Shown here piece by piece: positions 37,001 to 47,889 of a stretch of 64,000 bases of DNA. Made by a program: the position numbers and the translations under genes. Below the pieces are notes generated by a model, which made no database searches, was not told where the DNA came from, and saw only the letters and a list, made by a program, of their open reading frames with translations. Source of the stretch: Asterias rubens (taxonomy: Eukaryota; Echinodermata; Asteroidea; Forcipulatida; Asteriidae); the NCBI RefSeq assembly GCF_902459465.1, contig NC_047083.1:8671526-8735525 (forward strand), written 5' to 3'. How positions within the stretch are numbered: the first letter of the stretch is position 1; each line of letters starts with the position of its first letter.

Positions 37001-38843
37001 CCGCTCGGCCACAACACTTCCATACACTTATATAAAGGACGATGTTTTATTTTTTCGATACAGAGAATGTGACTGCGTTCGTTTTGTCATGGACAGGGTA
37101 AAGTTATACGTCACTAGAGATCCACAAATACCTATGGAAATAAAGGTAAATAACATAGTCCTTTTTGTAAGCATTTCATTTTTTTTTTCATGGCAGGTTA
37201 GTAATTTCTGAACGAGTAAAAAGGCTTTGTCGAACACAATATCCACCTCTACCGTAGCAGATACCAATTTTATCATCATCATTTAGCGGTCACAACCGAG
37301 ATTCCATTCACAACGTCACACCGGAGGTGTTTATCCACCATCATGTTTGGAAGGTCCACGATTTCAGACTCCGTATCTCTACCGATTTTATACCCCTGGG
37401 TAAAGAGAAGCAGTTATAATACAGCATCTCAAACATGCTAGAGGCAAATGTGACAGACTCTGATCAAATGACCTTGCTTCCTCCGTTTCTTTTCCCAGTT
37501 CTTTGATATGAGATTACTGTTTTTGATGACGGCACTCTGTCCGAGCACAAGGTAGGTTCCATTGTATCAGGGCCCATCATCATAGCTCTGCTTAACCCCC
37601 GAATTCTGCGCTTATGATCACCTTTCTCCACTGTGCAAGCGCCAAATTTCTGCGCAACCTGTTCAAGTGAAAAATGCCATATAACATGGAGTACTTACCC
37701 GCACAAGCAAATATTCCCTGCTAACATGTGAAATTACTAACTTCAAAGTTATGTGGTTAATCATGTAAAAAGAAGTATGTTTATATGCCCCAATATTTGA
37801 ATCTGAGAAGTGTTCCTTCAGTATCGCTTCTAAGATTGTGTCGTCCTATTGGAGATTATTCTTCCTGCATGGATATATTTTGCTGCGGATTTTCTGCAAT
37901 ATCTAAAAAATGCAACCTGAACCACCTTTTGAATTGAGATTTTCACTGGTTAATTTTATTGTATAGGCCTACATCTACATTTAAAGATTGTAAGCACTCT
38001 GCCAAAATCTGCCATTTAATAATAGCATTATTACCCCTGATCACTGGGCCTTTTCTTCCCTTAAACCATCTCAGCTCCCTGGGGAGTATACAGCCTGTGC
38101 CGCCAAGTATGTAGCACACTAAGCTTACCAACCACAAGAACCATGTCTGCCGTCACAGGTACCCATTTACCCCTGGGTAGAGAGAAGCTTTTGGTTAAGT
38201 ATCTTGCTTAAGGACACAAGTGTCACGACCGGGATTCGAACCAACACTCTGCTAAACAGAATCTGCAGAGCTTGAGGTCGGTGCTCTTTTCCACTCGGCC
38301 ACAACATCCCATCTAATCTATCTTTTTCTGCCTTCTAATAGGTCACAGGTTAGAAATGATCACAACGGCATTGAGCTGCTTACGGGAATCCTTGAGCGCG
38401 ACGTCCTTGCCAACGCCACGCCCGTACAGCACCCACCAACGGAACCCTCTACGAACGGGACAACAGACCTAGGAGCCACAGGGGGAGCAACGGGCGGAGA
38501 AGAAACAGCAGTGGAGGGGTTGATAGCGGCGATGAATGCCGTGTCAACGGCCGACACAATCAAGATCACGGAAGAAGAGGCCAATCTTGCGTGCGAGGTG
38601 TACAAAGCGTTATTCAATACGGTCATACACAGTAAACTCAAGGATATCGAACAGGTGAGGTTTTATGGTTAACCAGGGCCCAGTTTCATGGAGCTGCTTA
38701 GAGGAGTTGGGTACTTTTTTTAACATGAAACATAATGTCCACAGATTTACATTAAACTTACTGATTTTGAAGATAATGATGGTAGAAAGCTTCACTTAAT
38801 GACAATAATAAGGTTAAAATCAGGGCTACTTAAACTTTCTGGG

Positions 38844-38877
<34 letters not shown>

Positions 38878-41800
38878 GCTCTTGTAATGCGCACCCTGCT
38901 GGGTGTTCAAGGCGCAGTAAAATCAAAAACAAAACGAAGAAAAACAGAAACAACAAAATTAGTCCTTGAAAACCTGTGACATGAGATAAGTTTTGAAAAG
39001 AGATTTGAATTTTGTGGTACAAAGACAAGATCGAAGATTAAGTGTAGAGAGTTCAATGAGGAGAAGCATGGAACTTGATTGAAAATTCCATGATGGAGTG
39101 TAAACTTGAAGCAGTTCAGAAATATAGTGGGGAGCCTTGCCATTAAGAGCTTTGTGGACAATGAGCAGAATTTATTAGTCCGGTTGGCGACTTAAAAAAA
39201 AGCTTAAGAGCAAGGCCTGGTAACCAATGCTGTATTTTTATTGTGTGTTACAAAGGAAGAAGAATCTGGAGTGTTAAAGCGTCTGGGTCAAGCTTGCTAC
39301 AAGATGCTACTGACGGAAACAACATCTCTAGCTAAGACAGAGGAATGCCACAGGTAAGCTGAAGACATTTCCCTAAAAACAACTCTTACTTATGAGACCC
39401 CACATCCTATCATGTTTTCTTCAAGCTCTTTTTTTTACTTTGACACTGTTGTGGCATTTACTATTTGTTGTGGGAGACTGTTCCAACCGTTTATGCTTCG
39501 CTGGAAAAAGAAGTTTCATCTACTCCCAACGTTCTTGTTAAGAGTGGGTTTATACAGCTTAAAGGAATGTCCCCTCGTACTGGTATTTCTGTCCATCTTG
39601 AAGAATATTTATGCTATTGACTTTTTCTCGCCCCTTGACCAGTTTAAAGGCAGTGGACACTATTGGTAATTGTCAAAGACTAGCCTTCACAGTTGGTGTA
39701 TCTCAACATATGCATAAAATAACAAACCTGTGAAAATTTGATCTCAATCGGTCGTCAAAGTTGCGAGATAATAATGAAAGAAAAAACACCCTTGTCACAC
39801 GAATTTGTGTGCGTTCAGATGCTTGATTTCGAGACCTCAAATTCTAAATCTGAGGTCTCGAAATCAAGTTTGTGGAAAAATACTTCTTTCTCGAAAACTA
39901 CTCCACCTCAGAGGGAGCCGTTTCTTACAATGTTTTATACTATCAACCTCTCCCCATTACTCGTTACCAAGAAAGGTTTTACGCTAATAATTATTTTGAG
40001 TAATTACCAATAGTGTCCACTGCCTTTAAAGGAATGTCCCCTCGTACTGGTATTCCTGTCCATCTTGAAGAATATTTATGCTAATGACTTTTTCTTGCCC
40101 TTGACCAGTTTAAAGGTTTCAATCAGGGCACCTCTTAGTCGTCTTTGTGCTATTGTGTATAAGTTCAGTGCTTGAAGTCTTTCTGTGTAGGGGAGGCTTT
40201 TTAACTGTGGCACCAACTTGGAAGCTCTTCTCTGTACTTTTTCAAAATGAGAATGGCCCGAAATTGGACTGTTGTAAGCTTGTTTGTTACCCATGCTTTA
40301 TCCTTCACTTTATTATTGGTTGTTTCCCCCTCCAGCCAGACTATTAATCTCTTGACCTGTGCCCTCCCGTTGTCCTGCGTCGAAGAGCTGACCCCTGAAC
40401 CCGGCTTTGGAAGCATTGCCAGGGCCGGGTTAGTGTACCGTGGGCGCAACATGGAAGCAGTCTCAAGCATCATGAGGTTCTTAGAGATGCGAGTTGACAG
40501 GGTGAGTTTCCTTTTTGTCAGACAAATTTTGCCATCTGAGGTCTCGGTTTCTCAAAACCCTAAAGTTTATTTTATGATGAGTTTTAATGAATAAATGCCC
40601 TGCAGCTGATTTCGCGAAACGCTAACTTGATTAAGGGTGAGTAACTCATCCTAACTTAGGATGGGTTTAATGCGTCCTATTGTCTTTGGATACGGAACTT
40701 AACTCGTACTAAGTCCTAAGATTAATCCTTAGTTAGGAAGAGTTTGTACCTTTGGATGGAATGGTTCCTCTAGGTTCCGCGTGTTGTAAGGAACCCAAAA
40801 CACTTATCGTTAAAGGAACATTACGGAATTGGTTTTTGCTAACAAAACAGTTGCTGGAAGTGTAAGCACTTTATGTAATCCATCATAGACATAAACTGAT
40901 AAACCTGTAGAAGTTTGAGATCGATCGGCCATCTGGGTCACGAGAGAATAGTGAAAAAAACGATTACAAATTTTGCATTGCATCGATGCCAAAATAAAAA
41001 TGAATAAAACGTTCACTGAGCGATAAAATCCAAAAAGTGAAAGTTAGATTAGTTATTTCTCATCAAATATGACATTTAAGACAGAAATATTTCAAGGGAT
41101 GTTTTCAACTATCATCATCATTAGACCGTGTAAGTTTTATGTAAATGTGTGATCTTCACAATTTTTGTTTCTTACCAATTCTGTAACGTTCCTTTAAAGG
41201 CAGTGGACACTATTGGTAATTACTCAAAATAATTGTTAGCATAAAACCTTACTTGGTAATGAGTAATGGGGAGCTGTTGATAGTATAAAACAGTGTGAGA
41301 AACGGCTCCCTCTAAAGTAACGTAGTTTTTGAGAAAGAATAAATTTTTCATGAATTTGATTTTGAGAACTCAGAATTAGATTTTGAGGTCTCAAAATCAA
41401 GATCTGAAAGCACACAACTTCGTGTGATTGAGCTCAAATTTTCACAGGTGTGTTATTATATGCATATGTTGAGATACACCAAGTGAGAAGACTGGTCTTT
41501 GACAATTACCAATAGTGTCCAGTGTCTTTAATAGAAGGTATGACCACATCCCATTTTAAACCAATACAAGGTGCTTAATAAATAGTACTCATTTATCTTA
41601 ACATAGCTCTGCATACCTGCAATGTGCATGTCACTAAAATGACAAGCACATTCATTATTTATTTTTTTTTTTTTCAGGCTGCAGCCGCTAAGAAGTTACG
41701 TGTCGTCGAGCAGCTTAACCCTGTTTTGAGCGCTCTCTGTGTCTTGTGCAGGCGAAGCACGCACATACGCAGATTGTTAAAAGACACGGTAAGTATTAAT

Positions 41801-44629
41801 CTAACGCCAAATTTCGCATTTCTCATTACGTGAAACTCCCTTTAGCCAAAACCTCTGTATTCTACACACCGGTTTCGTCCTATATAGAAGCCACTATATT
41901 TATTACTTATGTAATAGCAGTTTTAAATTCTTTATGTAACAGGTCCTGCCGCCTCTTAAGAAAGACGAAGCCTGCCACTTGCCAGAGGAAGGATGCAGAA
42001 TCCGTAATAAGTTGGTTCGACTCATGACCAACCACTCCACCGATATAAAAGAAGTTGTCGCAGATTTCCTCTTCATACTGTGCAAAGAGTCAGGTAAAAA
42101 CAATTATTGTTTATCTGGCTGCGATTGACGACTTTTTGTAACTACCATTTAAATTTGGTAAACTTTCAATTGGTGCCACACAGCATTATTATCCCTTTGA
42201 GTCATCAGGCTTTATTTAGACCATTCCCTGACCTTTCTCAACCCCTGGCTTCTTAAATTAGCAAAAGGATCAATCCAACACAATAGTCAGTGTATCAGCC
42301 CTCTTTAGGTTCTTGTTTTGCACCTGGGTTAAGAGAAGCAATTATGGTTAAGTGCCTTGCTGAAGGACACAAGTGCACGACCAGGATTTGAACCCACACT
42401 CGAGTATTCAACTCGTCTATAAGTTGAGTCCAATGAACTAGACCACTCGGCCTTGAAACTGCGATCAGTGCAATGCACAATTACGGCATGTTCACATTTT
42501 ATGATGATGTAAATGAACAAGTAGCCCTGCTATCGTAACCATTGTTGCGAGAAGAGTAAAACTCCAGAAGATGGTCAGAGCCACTGATCCAAACGTCAAG
42601 CAGAAAAAAACAGCTCTTCCCAGTAGCCACTTCTAACCACAAAACAGATTTTTACATGATGTCACTGGAATCCTTTCTGACTTAAGTAAGAATGACTGGA
42701 CAATCTCCTTTGTTCAATTGCAGTGACGAAGCTCATCAAGTACACGGGTTATGGTAACGCGGCAGGGATGTTGGCAAGGCGTGGTCTGCTGGCTGGTGGT
42801 CATGGCAACACGGACTACAGCCCCGATGAAGAGGATAGCGATACAGAAGAATATAAGGACGTCAGAAATGAGTAAGTGTCAACCACAAAGTCACCTGGGG
42901 TGGATTTCACAAAGAGTTAGGACAAGTCTTATCTCGACTTAGGACGAGTTACTCGTCCTAACTTACATATGTAGGACTAGCCATACCTTTTTGATATCTC
43001 CTAGGACTAGTCCTAAGTTAGGACTAGTCCTAACTCTTTGTGAAATCGACCCCTGGGCCCAATTTCAAAAAGTTGCTTAAACACAAACAGTATCTAAGCA
43101 CAATAAAATCATGCTTACCAGAATAAGGTTAACAGCCAAACTACCATGTCACAAGTACAATTTGTGACTGGTATCCTGCTAAGTTTTGCTTAGTAGAAGA
43201 TTGTTAAGCAATATTTTCTGCTTAAGCAGCTGAATGAAATTGGGCCCAGGAAACCATGATCAAAAAGAAACAGATTTTTTTTTTTTTTTTTTTATTATTT
43301 ACCAAGTCTGTTTCCATTGTGGTTTATTACTTGATATTTGAAATAAGAAGTTGCCTTTTGGTCCAGTGAACTAGACCGTTCGGACATGACACGCCACAGT
43401 ATGGCTATACTGCAGATACAGGTGGTACCCTCGACATAGATATTGACAGAATAGGAAGATGGCCAACATTGATTATTGGAGTGTGTACCAATCCATGACC
43501 CTACCTTTAAACTTTAATTTGTTTGTATGAAGGGTGAATCCAGTCACTGGCCGTGTCGAGTCTGAACGACCCAACCCAATGGAAGGGATGACGGATGAGC
43601 AGAAGGAGGTAGCCGCTGTGGAGCTTGCTAATATGATCCACAGAATTACAAGGTAATATAATACATACATAACATCTAATAGTCTGGGACCCAGACCAGG
43701 AGGTCATAGGTCATACCTTGCTATTAAAGGATCCATAGAATCACAAGGTAAAATAATACGTACATAACATCTAGAAGTCTGGGACCCAGACCAGAAGGTC
43801 ATAGGTCATAGCTTGATAATATGATCCACATAATTACAAGGTAACATAATATGTACATGACATCTAGTAGTTTGGGACCCAGACCTGCAGGTCATAGGTC
43901 ATATCTTGGTAATATGATCCACAGATTAAGAAGGTAACATACATAACCTCTAGTAGTCTGGGAACCAGACTAGAAGGTCAAAGGTCGTATCTTGCTATTA
44001 TGATCCACAGAATCACAAGGTAATATCTAGTACCAGTCATTTGCCAGTAGGCCATAATTTGAATCTGAATTCGCTGCTGCAGCTACGGCCCTGACTGTTG
44101 ATGAATAAAAGTCTTGCTGCAGCCATAGCCTTGAATTCGGACAGGGCCATACTCTGATTTCCAAGGCCCAAGTGTGAGACTGAATACTAGGGCCATTCAC
44201 AAACCCTGATGCGGGCTGCGTTTGCAGTGGAAAAGCATCGAGTATAAACGGGCTTCAGACCAATACACTTTTTGAGCAGAATGTAATTAGTGTGGTGGTG
44301 GTGGTTCGAACATCGAAACAGAGTCCAAGCCGAGGTTAAGAGACCCAAAAGATTTTCAGGACCACTGACTAGTCTGTTGAATCTCCTAGTTTAGGAGTGA
44401 ACATAACTAAAATGAAACATGTACATTGATTTTTATTCTAAATAACAATCCTCATAATCCAAACTCATATTTTTGACTTTTCTTTCTCTCCCGGAGCAGA
44501 GAAGGCGTGATTCAACCAATGTCAGTGTCCGATGACGGCAAACTCATTCCGATGATGGACATCGTTCAGAAGGCAGCGATGCAACCCTTGAGAGAAGAAG
44601 CTTCAGATGATGATGACGCTATTGCTTAA
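34090..44629 (+). CDS. RIC8A: RIC8 / synembryn, G-alpha chaperone and exchange factor
   Basis: Coding exons: 34090-34179, 34912-34959, 35663-35858, 36390-36459, 37064-37145, 37499-37551, 38342-38654, 39256-39353, 40336-40501, 41678-41788, 41943-42093, 42724-42871, 43533-43652, 44500-44629 (TAA). All phases close, giving 591 residues; known RIC8 proteins are about 530-560. Recognised by [32 protein letters not shown]-type [31 protein letters not shown] and EGVIQPM. The acidic [10 protein letters not shown] (residues about 494-503) matches the CK2-phosphorylated segment known in vertebrate RIC8A. The family folds nascent G-alpha subunits and promotes GDP release, acting in the cytosol on an armadillo-like fold. 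The extra length is mostly a Thr/Gly-rich insert in exon 7. Whether it is RIC8A or the unsplit ancestral gene cannot be told here. Confidence 0.95.
34407..34685 (+). repeat. 31-bp minisatellite, nine units with a four-unit higher-order pattern
   Basis: Unit ACCAGGGGCAAATGAGGCCC + AGGCTTCCGTG. Variants at two sites give the order A-A-B-C-A-A-B-C-A, a 124-bp higher-order repeat. Lies in RIC8 intron 1. Because 31 is not a multiple of 3, all three minus-strand frames stay open; these ORFs are artefacts. Confidence 0.95.
35327..35380. repeat. Long hairpin, about 24-bp arms
   Basis: CTTAATGCGTTTTAAATTTA + GTGC pairs with GCAC + TAAATTTAAAGCGTATTAAG around a TGCAGG loop, with a few mismatches. In RIC8 intron 2. 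Confidence 0.8.
35925..36314 (-). mobile_element. Two partial family A fragments in tandem
   Basis: 35925-36103 and 36150-36314 each carry the same half (GAAAGCACACAA to GTGTCCAGTGCC). RIC8 intron 3, starting about 65 bp after the donor. Confidence 0.65.
36625..37017 (-). mobile_element. Two adjoining tRNA-derived SINE fragments (S3 then S1)
   Basis: 36625-36745 matches the S3 family. About 36880-37017 is an S1 head: on the minus strand GTGGCCGAGCGG (A box) and GGGTTTGAATCC (B box). The S1 end lies 46 bp before RIC8 exon 5. Confidence 0.65.
38040..38312 (-). mobile_element. tRNA-derived SINE (S1)
   Basis: The minus strand head reads GTTGTGGCCGAGTGGAAAAG (A box) and GGTTCGAATCCCGG (B box), like a type II tRNA (Leu/Ser). 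The tail includes CTCCCTGGGGAGTATACAGC on the plus strand. Ends 29 bp before RIC8 exon 7. Confidence 0.75.
38846..38877 (+). repeat. (AAT)n microsatellite
   Basis: About ten perfect AAT units, followed by a TAATGCGC-type SINE-like tail. RIC8 intron 7. Confidence 0.9.
39410..40320 (-). mobile_element. LINE reverse-transcriptase C-terminal fragment, split by a family A element
   Basis: The minus strand encodes [20 protein letters not shown] ... [20 protein letters not shown] (about 40294-40076). Past the insertion it continues with [12 protein letters not shown] and [19 protein letters not shown], the end region of CR1/L2-type LINE polymerases. Frameshifts and stops show it is dead. It occupies RIC8 intron 8 and reaches almost to the exon 9 acceptor. 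Confidence 0.8.
39644..40029 (+). mobile_element. Family A element inside the LINE fragment
   Basis: TTAAAGGCAGTGGACACTAT to ATAGTGTCCACTGCCTTTAA. Flanked on both sides by the same roughly 83-bp LINE segment (AAGGAATGTCCCCTCGTACT ... CTTGACCAG), with TTAA exactly at the junction. Confidence 0.9.
40810..41197 (+). mobile_element. TTAA-flanked inverted-repeat element, family B
   Basis: TTAAAGGAACATTACGGAATTG at one end and TTCTGTAACGTTCCTTTAA at the other. Immediately followed by a family A element sharing the same TTAA. Related pieces at 56680-56842 and 61313-61618. Confidence 0.75.
41194..41531 (-). mobile_element. Family A element, abutting family B
   Basis: TTAAAGGCAGTGGACACTAT to AATAGTGTCCAGTGTCTTTAA. 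Internal part shortened. RIC8 intron 9. Confidence 0.85.
42305..42460 (-). mobile_element. tRNA-derived SINE fragment (S1)
   Basis: Shares AGAGAAGCAATTATGGTTAA and GGACACAAGTG with the other S1 copies. The A/B-box region is decayed (GGATTTGAACCC; CTCGGCC). RIC8 intron 11. Confidence 0.6.
42897..43053. mobile_element. Palindromic element P3, copy 1
   Basis: GGGGTGGATTTCACAAAGAG pairs with CTCTTTGTGAAATCGACCCC; the interior is made of repeated GGACTAGTCC/GGACGAGTTA words. Starts 25 bp after RIC8 exon 12 and abuts a P4 element (43056-43247). Confidence 0.75.
43056..43247. mobile_element. Inverted-repeat element P4
   Basis: GGGCCCAATTTCAAAAAGTTG to CAGCTGAATGAAATTGGGCCC. Joined directly to the P3 element before it. 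Confidence 0.7.
43623..44030 (+). repeat. 93-bp tandem repeat containing the RIC8 exon 13 end and splice donor
   Basis: Each unit carries a copy of GATCCACAGAATTACAAG|GTAATA followed by TCTGGGACCCAGACC and GAAGGTCATAGGTCAT. The real donor is at 43653; donor-like copies are at 43748, 43841, 43934 and 44020. The array starts in coding sequence and ends in the intron. Confidence 0.9.
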
Positions 44630-44892
44630 AGGAGCACTCCGAAAGGATTAATAAATAATGCAGTCGACTCTTGTTATATCAATATCGCTGGGACTGGCCA
44701 AATTAATACCTCTTTATAACAGGAATGTTGTTATAAGAGGATAGTAAAACAAAGAAACACAATGTACCCTTTACAAGCAGAATCTCTTGATAACAGTGCT
44801 CTGTTTTACTAGGGTTGACTGCCCTTAGACCCTTGGTATAACAAGGTCACTGGGACTGGTCAATTAGTTACCTCTTTATAACAGGAATGTTG

Positions 44893-45085
44893 TTAAAGAC
44901 ACTGGACACCTTTGGTAATTGTCAAAGACCAGTCTTCTCACTTGGTGTATCCGAACATATGCATAAAATAACAAACCTGTGAAAATTTTAACTCAAATTG
45001 GTCGTCGAAGTTGCAAGAGAATAGTGGAAAAAAAATATCCTTGTCGCACAAGTTGTGTGCTTTCAGACGCTTGAATTTCAAGACC
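44893..45085 (+). mobile_element. Family A element, truncated
   Basis: Starts TTAAAGACACTGGACACC and stops after CAAGACCTCAGC, that is, in the central hairpin. Confidence 0.7.
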
Positions 45086-45599
45086 TCAGCTATGGCCAGA
45101 AATGTGGTTGGTACCCGGCGGGTACCAACCACTACCCGCTAAATGCTAATAAAAACCCTACTGGAGCATTTCAAGGGCACCAAGGCAATGACCAGGGGCA
45201 TGGAGGCAACCGCGTCTGTTGCCTGTGTGAGGTTTCGCCATGGAGTACCCCGTCATGTGTTTTTGTGATCATGAAAATTAACACTGAGTGCTAGGGAAAC
45301 AACTTTCTTGCCCACTTTTCAAACAGAAAGCATTCAGATACATGTAAGATATTATTCAGTTACATTATTTTTATTGATTGCAATCAATTGTACATGTAAA
45401 AGCACTTGTTGAATGCTTGGGAAATGCATAACCAAAATCATGTACACATCACACATGCTATAATCAGTACAGTTTGTAAAGTTTATGCAATATTTTTTGC
45501 ACTTGAGAAAAAAAGATAATTCATTGTACTACATGTAAGTGATGTTTGAAGCTTTGTAGTTCATCGTTTATTTTTTAATTATCAGCTATGTCTTTTATA

Positions 45600-46680
45600 A
45601 GACGTTCAACTCATTACCGTTCCTACTGTCTATTCCATTCAATACCATCGATTATTTGTGAAAGATATTTTGCAAGTCATGACATGTCTTGGATGCATCT
45701 GGACAGTACATAGTCAACCCTCCTACTGTCTGACCATTCACTACAATACACTGGTTTTGAATGGTATTTTGCAACATGTCATGTGTTTTATGCATCTACA
45801 CAGTACACAGTTAACCATCCTACCGTCTGACCAAATATGAGCATCCTCTGGTTTATTAGAGATAAACTATGCTAGCCTGCAATGTAATGTCATGTGGTGA
45901 ATGCATACGCAGTGCACAGTTAACCCTCCTACTGTCTGACCAATCAATATTATTGATGCACTACACTGTATACCAGTCTGCATTATGATATCATGAGGCA
46001 AATGCATCTACACAGTACACAGTTAACCCTCTTATTGTCTGACCAATCAATATTATTGATGCACTACACTGTATACCAGCCTGCAGTATGATATCATGAG
46101 GCAAATGCATCTACACATTACACAGTTAACCCTCCTACTGTCTGACCAATCAATATTAGTGATGCACTACACTGTATACCAGCCTACAGTATGATATCGT
46201 GAGGCAAATGCATCTACACAGTACACAGTTAACCCTCCTACTGTCTGACCAATCAATATTATTGATGCACTACACTGTGTACCAGCCTGCAGTATGATAT
46301 CGTGAGGCAAATGCATCTACACAGTAAACAGTTAACCCTCCTACTGTCTGACAAATCAATGTTATTGATGCACTACACTGTAAACCAGCCTGCAGTATGA
46401 TATCATGAGGCAAATGCATCTACACAGTACACAGTTAACCCTCCTACTGTATGGTTCCTCTATCAATGCACGATGCCATCCTGCAATACAATATAATGTG
46501 GTGAATGCATCCACACAGTAAACAGTCAACCCTCCTACTGTCTGACCATTCAATATCACTCACTGTGTTTTAATGATAGAAAAACTATACTATCTTACAA
46601 TGTGATATCACGTTGTGAATGTCAACAAATTACACAGTCAACCCTCCTATTGTCTGACCATTCAATATCACCCACTGTAG
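45600..46680 (+). repeat. 103-bp minisatellite, about ten units
   Basis: Units recur with exact 103-bp spacing (ACCAGCCTGCAGTATGATAT at 45972, 46075, 46178, 46281 and 46384) and contain ACAGTTAACCCTCCTACTGT and CTGACCAATCAATATTATTG. The central five are nearly identical; outer units are diverged. It lies 1-2 kb downstream of the RIC8 stop and may be in its 3' UTR if the AATAAA at 47168 is used. Confidence 0.9.
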
Positions 46681-46720
46681 TAGGTTGACTGCTAGATGCA
46701 CAATGCAGCCTGCAATATAT

Positions 46721-46919
46721 GGGTGCGTTCGTTTTTCTTCCCTGGGTCTGGCCCAGGTACGTTCTAATAGCTTTGACGTCATTCCAGGGGCTCACCTGAG
46801 TCAGCCAACAGTGCCCTGCTTGTGGAGTGGGCTGAGGGCGAGTGTGAATGTCTCTTGTCAGGGACTCACCCGTGTGAGCGCCGTGGGGTCGACCCAGGGG
46901 AGCTAATCGGACGCACCCA
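46721..46919. mobile_element. Palindromic element P1, copy 3 (199 bp)
   Basis: GGGTGCGTTCGTTTTTCTTC and GGAGCTAATCGGACGCACCC with inner GTCGACCC. Inserted at the end of the 103-bp minisatellite. Confidence 0.65.
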
Positions 46920-47167
46920 GTGTGAGTTTTCTATTATTTAGTGAATGCATACACAGTAAATACACAGTTTACTTCCGAAGACAGTTGTGCAACCATACAA
47001 TTTACTGGAAATTGTATGGGGACTGACCGTTGTTCTGAGTGACAAATTTTACCTTGATGTCGGCAGCTTTTTCCCCCTTTTTTCGTGACTATTTATTTAT
47101 TCTTTTATCTGTAAAAGTAAGATATAATACATGTATGTACATGTAAAATGTAATGTGGCCGTTGAAC

Positions 47168-47173
47168 AATAAA
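47168..47173 (+). other. RIC8A: Candidate distal polyadenylation signal of RIC8
   Basis: AATAAA within GAACAATAAATGTATAC. It would give a 2.5-kb 3' UTR containing the minisatellite. A nearer AATAAA at 44650-44655 is the alternative. Confidence 0.4.
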
Positions 47174-47637
47174 TGTATACAAACCGTCATCTTTGTTGTA
47201 TTAATATGGTTTAAAGTTTTGTGTATTTCATTATCCCAACTTGCTGTAAATGTCAGTTAAAATATAAAATCTGTCAAAATATTATGGGTTTGTTTTTGTC
47301 TGTTTGCCGATTTCAGTAGGGCCTACATTTAAAAAAATATTGATTTTGATTTTTAACCTTCGAGAAAGACTCTGCTAGGGTCGAAACGTCAGGCCATTAT
47401 CTATTTTTTGCGTTTATCCAATCGTATGTCCTTTTGGTTGCTAAGCAGTTTACAACAGCTAATTATATTTGTTTCAAATACTATTGGCGAATCATGAGCC
47501 AAAGGCATGCTTTTGAAAAGCGCAAAAACCTCCTGCATATGACGTCACCAGCTAAAAATAGCGCACTCGCTGGGGTCAATAGGCCCAGCCAGCCACTGGA
47601 TTGGCGTTTAGCTACTATTTCTACCTCCATGGCTAAA

Positions 47638-47685
47638 CTTGCGGATAGCGACAGGGACCAATAGGTCCCTGTCGCTATCCGCAAG
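47638..47685. repeat. Perfect hairpin, 22-bp arms
   Basis: CTTGCGGATAGCGACAGGGA + CC, loop AATA, then the exact reverse complement. No mismatches. GC-rich compared with its surroundings; single copy in the window. Confidence 0.95.
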
Positions 47686-47760
47686 GCTTTAATGTTTGTG
47701 GAGATTCACAGTCAAATCCGACGTACATAAAAAAAAACAATGCCTGTCGTACCAATGTAA

Positions 47761-47889
47761 GGCCGTGTCCGAAACGGCGACTTCGGCTACAGCTACGGCT
47801 AGATCGCGCGCGTCTGCCTATTCTTCAACACTGGTAGACGCGCTGATCTAGACGTAGCTGTAGGCGAAGTCGTCGTTTCGGACACGGCC
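47761..47889. mobile_element. Palindromic element P5, copy 2
   Basis: GGCCGTGTCCGAAACGGCGA against TCGTCGTTTCGGACACGGCC, with inner arms CTACAGCTACGGC and CGTAGCTGTAG. Better preserved than 5381-5500. Confidence 0.75.

Noticed and set aside
45600-46680. Regularly spaced repeats considered as a CRISPR-like array
   Set aside because: Whole 103-bp units repeat without unique spacers, in an animal genome. This is a minisatellite.
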